Assembly (NCBI GenBank): GCA_964200185.2
Contig: CAXNAD020000115.1
Span: 1-29,013, forward strand
Direction: 5' to 3'
Source: Choristocarpus tenellus KU-1152
Taxonomy: Eukaryota; Phaeophyceae
DNA length: 29,013 nucleotides
Positions 20,610 through 29,013 of the stretch are shown here, in pieces. The notes below the pieces were generated by a model. That model was not told where the DNA came from and ran no database searches. It saw only the letters and a list, made by a program, of their open reading frames with translations. A program made the translations under genes and the position numbers. How positions within the stretch are numbered: the first letter of the stretch is position 1; every line of letters starts with the position of its first letter.

Positions 20610-20700
20610 TTCCCTAAAGTCTAGTCAACAGGTATGGATTGTGATTTCTTGTCCATCCTAATCCCAAGAAAAACAAGAAACACAAGGCCTTTTCTTCTTA

Positions 20701-21029
20701 GTTCAACAAAGAAAGTAAAAGGGTATTTTAGTGCTAATAACTCTCTTCTCTTCTTAGTTCAACAAAGAAAGTAAAAGGGTATTTTAGTGCTAATAACTCT
20801 CTTCTCTTCTTAGTTCAACAAAGAAACTAAAAGAGTGTGTTAGTGCTAGTATCTCTCTTTTCTTCTTAGTTCAACAAAGAAAGTAATAGAGTATTTTAGT
20901 GCTAATAACTCTCTTTTCTTCTTAGTACAACAAAGAAGTAAAAGAGTATTTTAGTGCTAATAACTCTCTTCTCTTCTTAGTTCAACAAAGAAAGTAAAAA
21001 CGTACAAGCATTTCAGTAATAGTAACTCT
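20701..21029. repeat. 56-bp tandem minisatellite, about six copies
   Basis: Units begin with GTTCAACAAAGAAAGTA at 20701, 20757, 20813, 20869, 20925 (GTACAAC variant) and 20980, so the period is 56 bp with one 55-bp unit. The first two units are identical, the third and fourth carry substitutions, and the last is partial and diverged. Each unit contains CTCTTCTCTTCTTAG or a close variant on the plus strand, a pyrimidine tract ending in TAG like a 3' splice site. The array lies just upstream of the first ATG of the minus-strand EF-hand-like gene. Confidence 0.95.
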
Positions 21030-21296
21030 TACGATAAACCTATCCTTGCAGTTGTCAGTATCCATCTTAGATATCCTGTCTCCTCCAACAAGTCAACTGC
21101 AGGTACCCATGTCCAAAAACAACGCCGCTTGATCGCCTTTTCTTGGTGCATGCTTCCAAATGTAAAACATTAGTGTGAAGAGCTCTGTAACCATACGAGT
21201 ACATTGCTGCTGCTTGTTGAGTCTCTTGTGATGTGGAAATGTCACAGATCTTGGGAAACAACATCTTTGAGGATTGACAGGGCTGTATCTGCTTGG

Positions 21297-21512
21297 AGTC
21301 AACATCAACGAGAGGTACCCAGTTTTTGGCCATTTGTTTTATACGCCAGTTAGTTCTTCAATCTTATTTTCAACCCCGACTCAAATTTTCTATGGATGGA
21401 GTGCTAACTTCAAGTTAAGAGGGTTGGTTTCTCTATTCTTGAAAATTTGAAAAATGAACCTATTTGCCGCATCCTTCACGTGCAACTCTGGGTACCTCTC
21501 GTTTACTTTGAC
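21297..21512. mobile_element. Second MITE-like family, copy 1
   Basis: The left end AGTCAACATCAACGAGAGG and TACCCAG recurs inverted at the right end (about 21483-21512, CTGGGTACCTCTCGTTTACT), giving terminal inverted repeats of about 28 bp around a 216-bp element. The interior (GTGCTAACTTCAAGTTAAGA, CTATTCTTGAAAATTTG) resembles the copy at about 28.6-28.85 kb. It has no coding capacity. An open minus-strand frame over 21067-21333 partly consists of this element and is not called. Confidence 0.7.
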
Positions 21513-21529
21513 TCTTAATCATTACAGCT

Positions 21530-23620
21530 ACAGTGCTTCAGAGTCATTTGAAGTATTGAGCATGGTCGATTCCCTATTTTTAGAGCATGCAATCGTATAT
21601 AAACATACACAAATCTTCTCAGTGACAACCTAATGCTTGGTACACAATAATACCCTTTTATGGCGCTTCTGCTTGTGGAGAGTGCTGGTAAAAGTCTATT
21701 GGTGCCCCATTCAAAACTTACTATTCCAATCTTTACAAAGATAAAAAATTTGTCTCTTAGAAACATTTCCACCAGAGAGTTGGTGGATAATTTCAACACA
21801 AAAGTTTCTCCTGTTTTGTTCTTTTAGCCGGTGCAATCTCAAACTCTTGGGCACAACTTATGCTACAAAAAAGTGGACTGCAGGACTAAAAGTACATAAA
21901 AAAGAAGTCAGTCAAGCATAAAAGACAAACCACTCAGGATATTGAGCGACAAAGCATCCCTAGAGAGCTCAGTGAGGTTGACATGTTGGGATGGGCCAGT
22001 TGTCAACCCTAGAGGCTGGTAGGTGGTTCAGAGGGATGATACGGGGTCTGGTGGTTGACTAGCATTGAGGAAAAGCTTGTGAAACCAATGTCACAATTCG
22101 TAGCAAGGTCTGTACCCTCCAATTACTATTTGGTGCAGTTGTAATAAAAAAATGTCAATATTCCTATCCACATATGGTACGAAATCACACCTCTGAAATG
22201 TTAGGAATCCCACAATTTGCAGAAACTTCTGAGCATTCATGTGGAGTGTAGTCAGATAGGCAGCAGACAGATAGGCAGCAGGCAGATAGGTAATAGGAAA
22301 ACACTTCGATGTTAATTTACCTCTTGTTCACCTTGAGGGAGTAATGCATACTGCCACACAAACTCATGGTATTGAAGTTACTCCTAATGGCATCCCATCG
22401 AACCGGCTTTACAGGATCACGAATTTTCGCACTTTACTTCACTCAAGGCGCCTTATGGTTTGTTGGTATCTACCCGAGGATATCCAGTCCACACAATAAT
22501 GTGACACTGTGTCTCTCATTCTTGATCGATTGATGTGGTGGGTAAAAGGCAGTTCAACTAAGAGTCAAGTCACCGTAACTAATAGAAATTGAAGGTATGT
22601 AGCAGTAGACATCCTACGAAAAGAAACACATACCGATGCCACATTGAGTCCTTAGGCATTCTATTGTTATTATTGCTATTGTTGTTGTTGTTACCGATGT
22701 TTTAAAATGCTGTTACTAGTATTTGTATTTATAATTATCGTTTTGATATGGAATGTCTTCTCATTGCTTAGAGCTCTAGTGACTAATTTATTGCAGGTCA
22801 ATTAGCTGTTTTCCGTATTAATCCTAAGCAATCGCACTTCAACAGTTAGTTGTACGCCACCAATTCCCTGGACACCCTCCACTGGACTCATCTGCAAATA
22901 AGAGCTCTAAACCTCTTGCCTGGATCATTTTTACAGCAAGTGCCAGGTAGGGATATTGTTCTGCTTTTCTTTGCTCGATGTTGCATGCCATTATCACCTT
23001 ATATATTGAGTTGGAGATCAAGGTTAGGATGAGGAGGAATACACCGTCTTTTTACATGTGTGGGAGGGTGGAGATTCGTGCCAATCTGGTGACTTTGCCT
23101 GTGAAGAACTTGAAGCAGAACCATTTGCTTTCAGATTTCATGCTACACAGATCTTTCTCAGTCAAGTGTAGTAGCAATTTATTTTCGCCACAGAAGGGTT
23201 AGGGTATGGGTTAGGGTTTTCCATGCTCACCTATTCCCTCTTGTATGTTGATGGCTTCTTTTTTGCAATTTGTAATTTGTGTAATTCAATTTCTCCAAAA
23301 CAAGGGGGATGGGTGGTTTTGTACTTTCAATTCATTTCGAGTTTAAGTTGATTACCCCTTGTTATGCATTTTGGAACTGTATGAAAGGAATATGTATGAA
23401 ACACCTCCATACCCAGGACAGAACTCAAGATTTATGTTCTGTGCAATATGTGTATTCCGCAGCTTGTCCTCATAATTGTGCAGCCACATCTTGTCAGATA
23501 CACTCTCTATCTCATGATAGTGATAGGGTTACGGTAATGTTTTGTCGCTGACAATTTTCGCTCCTTAGTACTTCTCCGGCACCAATGGACTGCTATTTCG
23601 AAATGCAATATTTCAGGGTA
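21530..23620. other. Intergenic stretch with no supported gene
   Basis: Only short, unsupported frames were seen. It contains a TTG/ATT-rich simple tract near 22665-22695 and a short AGATAGGCAGC tandem near 22255-22290. A minus-strand frame ending WWRTTNC near 22839-23021 has coding-like composition but no convincing splice partners. If the two EF-hand-like genes on either side were really one, missing exons should lie here. Confidence 0.5.
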
Positions 23621-23623
23621 AGA

Positions 23624-24817
23624 CTAAAAGAACTTGAACACTGCAGCACACGAGTCATGCTGTAAATGGTTGGCGACCTGATACATGCACAGCAAAAGGG
23701 TCATGTGCACCGTGCATCTTAATTTTTTCCCGCAACTTGCCCTATCCCCATGAGTTTGGATTCAGTAGAACATCTTTCATACTTACTTCCTTCAGATCGA
23801 GCGAGTAGTTGTCGCCAGCTCCGAAATCTCTGAAAAGGTTCTTAATCTGGGTAAGGACGCAGAGCCAACGGTTTGGGTTACTGGGGTTGTTGACCCTATT
23901 AGAAAAAATAATTTTAGTGTGCTAAGTAGATCATAGTATGTAAGGAAAACTCACTTGGAAGCTCTTTTCGAAGTACATGGACTGATCAAGGACTTGCCTG
24001 CTCTGCTGTCAGGACTGGACGATCACATGCTCCTCCGTGGGTCTCCAACATTCGCATACCTCTGCCGACCTCAGTAGGGGTGATACATCCGTCGGATAGA
24101 TTCATCTTGTCTATAATGCCGAACCATTGTGGCACAGTCATCCCATTTTTTTGTATAACCTGACCAAAGCAGGAAAGTGCTGTGGTGAAAAAGTGGTGTA
24201 CATTGAGAACCCATCCCCACCCACGCCACGCCCTTCTAAGACTAAAATAATTTCTTATCCTAAATATTAACCTTAACAATTCTCACTATCAATGTAATAG
24301 TCATCCCTCAGTCTGACCTGTATCAGTTCCTCAACTACGCTTTTTTCTTTCCGGTTTGTTTGCAATTCTGGTCCCAGTCGGCGCATGTGACGGAAAGCCA
24401 TACCCAGCTCCTGTTACAATTGGGAGATGATACAGACGGAAGTATTTACCGTCACAGGAAAGGTTTATGTGCATCTACAACACTGGAGAGCAAACCCGAT
24501 GATGGATGGCTCTTGCATGATCCAGTAAGCTCAATGGAGCGACTTCGTTTCCATCCTACTCCTCGTTCAGTCTCGTGTGTGCTTGTGCTTGGCAGATATC
24601 CGCGCCAGATCGCGAAAGTTACAAACTACAGGGCAATATGGTGTCACGACAATCCCTCTTCACTCACCTGGTATAAGAAGAGATTGACTTTGCCTTCTCC
24701 ATTTTCGGGAATATGAACTCTGATGCTTTCGAGGAATTCCACCAGCGAGTCCACATCTGCATTTGAGTACGGTAGGCTGGACTTGAGGAGAGGCCAGGGA
24801 GAACCCGAAACTGTCAT
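23624..24817 (-). CDS. Calmodulin-sized EF-hand-like protein, six exons, about 165 aa
   Basis: Exons are 24817-24668, 24410-24318, 24159-24070, 24005-23955, 23846-23787 and 23677-23624 (TAG). Every exon length is a multiple of three, so all introns are phase 0. An in-frame TGA lies upstream of the first ATG. Donors CAG|GTGAGT, CAA|GTGAGT and GAA|GTAAGT are near-consensus. Three EF-hand-like segments are seen: PENGEGKVNL followed by QELGMAFRHM, FGIIDKMNLSDGCITPTE, and LFRDFGAGDNYSLDLKE. All keep the loop's hydrophobic residue and two keep the final Glu, but most acidic ligands at positions 1, 3 and 5 are missing. It may be a structural rather than a calcium-sensing protein. Exon 3-5 boundaries are ambiguous: read-through to CAG|GCAAGT, or a longer exon starting at 23895, are alternatives. 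Confidence 0.6.
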
Positions 24818-25018
24818 CCGTCCACCCTGCGAGCTTTCCCTCCGTTGAAGAGACACTAATCACCTATGTTTTCTTCTGTGTTGGAGGTGGGAATAGGGTT
24901 GCGAATACAGAAACAAAGATGGTGTATGTGTGTGGTGTGTCATCCAATGAAATGGACCATTTTCGGAGTTTCCTGACGACAGTTTCAGGAAAAATATGAA
25001 ACACCTCAAAAATAAGGA
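24818..25018. promoter_or_regulatory. Probable bidirectional promoter interval
   Basis: About 200 bp separates the first ATG of the minus-strand EF-hand-like gene (24817) from the first ATG of the plus-strand coiled-coil gene (25019). A CCAAT box occurs near 24942 (CATCCAATGAAATGG). No TATA box is evident. The assignment assumes that neither gene has an untranslated upstream exon. Confidence 0.35.
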
Positions 25019-28000
25019 ATGAAAAAGAGTTCGAGTGGGAAACAAAAGAAGGAGCAAGACGGTGACTCTGTTATGGAGCAGGATGCCCGCCGTGTATCAG
25101 AGGAGCTGCGACACAAACATATTCGCACCCTGGAAGTCTTGGAAGAACTTATTGACGAGAACAAGGAGCTCAAGAGAAAGTTGATGGTAACAAGAATGTG
25201 TCTGCTATTTACAGGGACAGGAAAAAACACCACTTCGGAGTATAGTTTCGCCCTTTTTGTACGATTTCAACCCTTTGTGTCTTTCCGATGTGTTCAGCAA
25301 TATATATGATTGTACGACATAGTATTCTATATATTCCTGCTGCCAACATGCTTGACCCAAACATCAACTAAAACCAAAAACAGTGACCCCAAGACGAGTC
25401 ACTTTCGCCCTCGACACAGCTGAGCAAGACTAAGACCAACGACACAGCAGAACCCACAGCCCAAGGGGTGGATCAAACTCAGGCTACTAGAAGGAAGCTT
25501 GAAGAGGACCTGAGGGTTGCCACTCAAAAAATTGAAGCTCAGGCAAGCTACAAGACGCGCAGGGTCTCGACTCTGCCTATCACCAAAGAATGTAACTTGG
25601 TCTCGACTTCAACCAAAAGTTCAGAGCTCTAAGTCTAAAATATAACATATGGCCTGGAACTTTATCCTTTACTGTATGACGTCAGTCCTTGGAGATAGAG
25701 CAACACAAAGGGGATCTACTTGCTTTGTCCAGCGCAGCTGAATCTTCCAGTGCAGCGGAGCACGCTCTGAGAATGCAAGTGAGGGAGCTTGAGGCGGAAG
25801 CAGAGTGTACAAGGGGCGAGGATGCTGCCTGCATAAAGCGCCTAAAAGCAGACATGCAGGAGGTAGGATAGCGATACGAGAGGACATTACAACACTTCAC
25901 ATGCAGATAGGCACACACATGGGCTTGAAGAAAAAAGGGACCACGTGATTTGCTGCATACATGGGGTACGTTGGTCTCGGAAAACTTCACCGCACTTAGC
26001 CTCCTGGGAGTCGGCTGTGTAATATGAAATCGCGACGTCTCTTACTAGATCGTTGAGATGAATCACAAGATTAATTAATCAAATTCTTCCTTGTGTACTA
26101 CTTGCTGCTCTGCCCAATATCAGAGAGTCGATAAGGATATGTGATAGGGATATGAACATCAGTTTCTTGTTGGATGCCACCCAAGTGAGCATCAAAATTG
26201 AAAGTGCTCATTGCTGATTACTTTACTTCCATGGAAAGTAAAGCAACACCAACCAAGAAACTACCTTGTATCATTTCCTACGTTTTTTCCATGGAATAAC
26301 AGTGTAGTTGTATTATCGTCTCACCTCTGTCTCTGGCACAAAAGGATCATCAGCCCCCTGTTATCCACAAGTTGACTTGCGCGTTTATAAACCCTTGATT
26401 TCTGAAGCTTCAAAAAAAGGTTTCCTCAGTGGAGAATGAGGCCGAGGATGCCCAGATACAAGCCAACCTAGACATGTCACGCATGGAAGCAGAGATGGAG
26501 AGCATGCGGCAGCAAGCAAGCCAGCAAGCTCTCCAACGGTTGGTGTCAACATGTGTCGTTCAGTGTGGTACTGTCCCATGAGATTGTCTTTCAGTGAGAA
26601 ACCAGGTAGTTCTTTAAAAAAAAATGTTTTGGCAAATGTCAATTATGTTTTACTAGATAATTGCATTAGTGTAACTTTCTGTAGCTGGAATTCACTGGTT
26701 CATCTTATGCACAGGCTCTACAGAATAGCGTTGACAGTATCGATCTACTATGTATGGTCTCGTATATTATTATGTATTCATGCTGAATCGTAGTAGTTAT
26801 TCTACACACTACAATATGAGTATCATGATCTGTTGACAATATGGTCTTGAGGGTTTGGTAAGGAGGTGGGCTCTTCACTAGGCCTTTCTCGAAGAACCAC
26901 TCCACAGCTTAGTCTATTTTTTTCAATCTGTTTCCTTTTGCCCCCAAAACAATTACCACCCCATCCCCTTTTGCAATACAATGTGTTGGTAGGGTTGGAT
27001 CCACCTGGGAGAGGGAGATGAAGAGTGATGACATTGAAAAGTAAGTGAAGCCCTTGCCGTGCAAAACACAACTACAAACACTACACACTAGTGGTTTCTT
27101 GTGTTCAGCGTCAGAGACAACAAATGCAAGAAGAGGGCAAGCTTTGTTTTACCCCTCAATAATTCACCCCACAATGGTTCCGATGCACAATCTGTCTCTA
27201 GTCTGCAGATATAGATGTAGATACAGATATGTGCATGTATGGTGGGCCACCTGATACTTATTGTTAACACTCCAAGGTCCAAAGAAGTATGGCTGTGAGT
27301 CTTTCGCGTGCCAATCAGCACCTGGTATTGGGGTTGAGTTATCTCACACAATGTTAATGCTACAGCTATACACTTGCAGGCAGCGCTCACCTTATGTTGT
27401 TGAAGGCAGGGCATTAACTCAACAAGCTGTGCTACTATTTGGGAAGAGATTCGCAAGTGTCTGTGGGCACGATTCTTTCAAAGTGCTCTGAACACACGCA
27501 CTTATTTTATAGTGCTCCAAGATAGGCGCACTCACTGAGAAGCACAGGCGGAAGACAACATATGTTTGTTGCTCGCAGAATCTAATGTCCAGAGTGAACA
27601 ATTTCCTCCTCGAAATATATGTTGACCACCCACAAACACACACACACACACACGTGAGAAAAGGTAAGAAAATTCATACACTTGAATGGTGGCACCTACT
27701 ATTGCGGATGATAACCAACATCCTGTAGTCCAGCCTCAACAAATTTTACCCATCTACTACGCTAGAAGTGGTACAAAAAAGACACCATAATGTAGCTGGA
27801 CGGTAATCAAGGGGGCGAACGCTACCATACCTGACCCTACTTAGCTTCTCATCCTCCTTGTTTTCCTTCACTTTCCCCTTCTGGCCTACCTTTCACTGTT
27901 CTCCACCCCACAGGATGGTGGCAGAATATCGCGACGATGCAAGGAAAGCAAAGAGGAAAGCCTTCACAAGCATCAAACGGTGTACAGAGCTAGAAACGCT

Positions 28001-28133
28001 GGTGGGCTGTGTTGATGGCACCCTCCCCCTTCTCACATCCGCAAAGCATTCCTTGCACCTTTTTGAGCGAAAGTATCTTAGAGGGTACGGCCGCGTCCGT
28101 TTGGGGGACCAAAATCCATTGTTGCGATTTTGA
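25019..28133 (+). CDS. Coiled-coil protein, six-exon model, 3' end in or before a MITE
   Basis: Exons are 25019-25186, 25399-25542, 25686-25862, 26408-26538, 26993-27040 and 27914-28001 or on to a stop at 28131-28133. The start ATG follows an in-frame TAA by two codons and opens a Lys/Ser-rich tail (MKKSSSGKQKKEQDGDS). Exon products show heptad-rich charged helices: RTLEVLEELIDENKELKRKL, QVRELEAEAECTRGEDAACI, SRMEAEMESMRQQASQQAL and RDDARKAKRKAFTSIKRCTE. It is therefore predicted to be a mostly coiled-coil protein of about 250-295 aa, possibly a cytoskeletal or scaffold component; the role is inference. Phases match at every join. Exon 2 seems to use a GC donor (CAG|GCAAGC), with AGG|GTCTCG as the alternative. 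If not spliced at CTG|GTGGGC (28001), translation ends inside element f. Confidence 0.6.
26993..27040 (+). CDS. 48-nt symmetric exon of the coiled-coil gene
   Basis: TGTGTTGGTAG| precedes G plus 15 codons (VGSTWEREMKSDDIE) and two bases before the consensus donor AA|GTAAGTG. It enters and leaves in phase 2, so including or skipping it leaves the frame unchanged. That makes it a natural cassette exon between 26538 and 27914. Support is the strong donor, the charged helix-like product and the phase match. Confidence 0.5.
27637..27653. repeat. Short (CA)n microsatellite
   Basis: About eight CA units lie within the last intron of the coiled-coil gene. No other function is seen. Confidence 0.85.
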
Positions 28134-28228
28134 CGTAAATTTGGCTATCGCATTTGTGAGGAAGTATCGATATCCTTGTTCCAGAAACACCTCTTTATAG
28201 TTTTACACATGAAACCTACTCCAAAATG
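28065..28228 (+). mobile_element. Foldback/MITE-like element, copy f (3'-truncated)
   Basis: The left end GAGCGAAAGTATCTTAGAGG and body landmarks (CCATTGTTGCGATTTTGACG, TATCCTTGTTCCAGAAACAC) are intact. Similarity stops after the left arm of the hairpin (AAACCTACTCCAAAATG). It directly follows the last exon of the coiled-coil gene, and the exon frame stays open into it. Confidence 0.78.
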
Positions 28229-28233
28229 TATAT

Positions 28234-28587
28234 TCTTGTAACTAAATGTTGGGTCTTTACCCTGCTTTTAACACCTTCTCCCTAGCAGCGCAAGTCAATG
28301 ATGTAGAAGTATAGGCATAACCTGATAGCATCCCACCCCTGTAAACATCCGTCGTCGGGTCTATCCCCCACTCTGTATCGGTGTTTGTCCTTTGCTACAC
28401 AAACCAATGCTGTAGAAGTGGTGGGTTGGCACATATTTGTCTCGGGCAATTCTTCACCATCCACAGGAATTGTGGTCATGTCCTGTGAAAATGTGTATGT
28501 TTTGGTACACCCGTCTTTGCTCTTGGGCTATCCTTTCAACATCTTTAACTGGTTGCAACATCTTCACTGCCTTCATAGAGTGTACTG
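28234..28587. other. Gap between two element families, no supported gene
   Basis: The stretch lies between truncated foldback copy f and the second MITE family. Short frames exist on both strands, but none has convincing splice sites. Two similar segments (TCAATGATGTAGAAGT near 28296 and CCAATGCTGTAGAAGT near 28405) suggest a small old duplication. Confidence 0.4.
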
Positions 28588-28850
28588 AGCCAAAGTAAAC
28601 CAGAGGCACTCAGGTTTTGGGTGTTTCGCATCTTAAACCATTTAAAAATATATATTTTGCAAGTCAACCACATTTCTATCAATGAAGTGCTAAGTTTGAC
28701 TTGAGAGCATTGATTTCACTATTGCTTGAAATATTTCAACAGAACTCAGAAAATATCCTCCATGTATTTTTTAAAAAGCCGAATTTTACACATATATGTC
28801 AGCATCAATAAAAAGGAACTCTGAATACCTCGTGTTTACTTTGAATCGCT
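28588..28850. mobile_element. Second MITE-like family, copy 2 (diverged)
   Basis: The left end CAAAGTAAACCAGAGGCACT and the inverted right end CTGAATACCTCGTGTTTACT match the ends of the 21.3-kb copy. The interior shares GTGCTAAGTTTGACTTGAGA and CACTATTGCTTGAAATATTTC in the same order. It sits only a few bases from the right-end foldback relative, so the two families abut here. Confidence 0.6.
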
Positions 28851-28852
28851 CT

Positions 28853-29013
28853 CAAAAGGCTCAAAGTATCTCGAGAGGGTGGCGGTTGTCCATTTGGGGT
28901 CAATTTTCATGTCACGATTTTTGGCTGATTTGGTTGCATACGCCGGATGGATAATGCAAATGCACTTTTCCTGATTTTGACTCAAATGGACACCCTGGTG
29001 TATACCCCCCCCC
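28853..29013 (+). mobile_element. Diverged relative of the foldback element at right window end
   Basis: It begins with AAAGTATCTCGAGAGGGT and CCATTTGGGGTCAA, like the 250-bp family, and keeps the order GATTTTTGGCTG in the body. After that it diverges into a segment found inverted at the left window end. Its end (ACTCAAATGGACACCCTGGTG then a C-run) is an imperfect inverted copy of its own start (GTCCATTTGGGGTCAA), so the element appears nearly complete at about 150 bp. Confidence 0.65.

Noticed and set aside
20701-21029. CRISPR array
   Set aside because: Units are contiguous with no unique spacers, and the context is eukaryotic.
21067-21333. Minus-strand 88-codon frame beginning MAKNWVPLVD
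   Set aside because: Its start lies in the inverted repeat of the second MITE family, and no in-phase neighbours were found.
21515-21799. Minus-strand 94-codon frame
   Set aside because: Hydrophobic AT-rich composition, no good splice sites, and no link to the flanking genes.
23195-23220. GGGTTAGGG-like bases, also near 6361, as telomeric repeats
   Set aside because: Only one or two imperfect units occur, inside the sequence rather than at an end.

Overview
This window looks like nuclear DNA from a eukaryote, most likely a microbial one such as an alga or protist, although no lineage can be named from the sequence alone. Coding sequence occurs as short exons of roughly 30-760 bp. These are separated by AT-richer introns with GT donors, pyrimidine-rich AG acceptors and a few possible GC donors. 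There are no bacterial-style operons, and no rRNA or tRNA gene was recognised. All gene models were built by eye from open frames, splice motifs and conservation of intron phase. They are predictions, and no transcript or homology search was available.

Layout: (1) 1-121 is a G-rich dispersed-repeat end that recurs inverted at 28853-29013. (2) 190-1637, minus strand, is the 3' part of an unrecognised Cys-rich gene that runs off the left edge. (3) 1978-18048, minus strand, is a very large armadillo (ARM)-repeat gene. Eighteen exons can be joined in frame to about 1,618 codons. The ARM-like exons lie between about 14.1 and 4.0 kb, followed by a charged, disordered-looking tail. (4) 18522-20609, minus strand, is a five-exon gene for about 298 aa with a degenerate EF-hand; all four introns are phase 2, and AATAAA follows the stop. 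(5) 20701-21029 is a 56-bp tandem array, and 21297-21512 is a MITE-like element. (6) 23624-24817, minus strand, is a six-exon gene for about 165 aa, close to calmodulin size, with three EF-hand-like segments; every intron is phase 0. (7) 25019-28133, plus strand, is a divergently transcribed coiled-coil gene whose 3' end runs into a MITE.

The non-coding space is dominated by one foldback/MITE-like family of about 250 bp. It has terminal inverted repeats (core AAAGTATCTTAGAGGGTA) and an internal hairpin. Five copies sit in introns of the ARM gene, one truncated copy lies at the end of the coiled-coil gene, and diverged relatives form the two window ends. A second, unrelated family has two copies (21.3 kb and 28.6 kb). 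ARM, EF-hand and coiled-coil proteins are often scaffold or calcium-response components, but nothing here shows that these genes act in one pathway.
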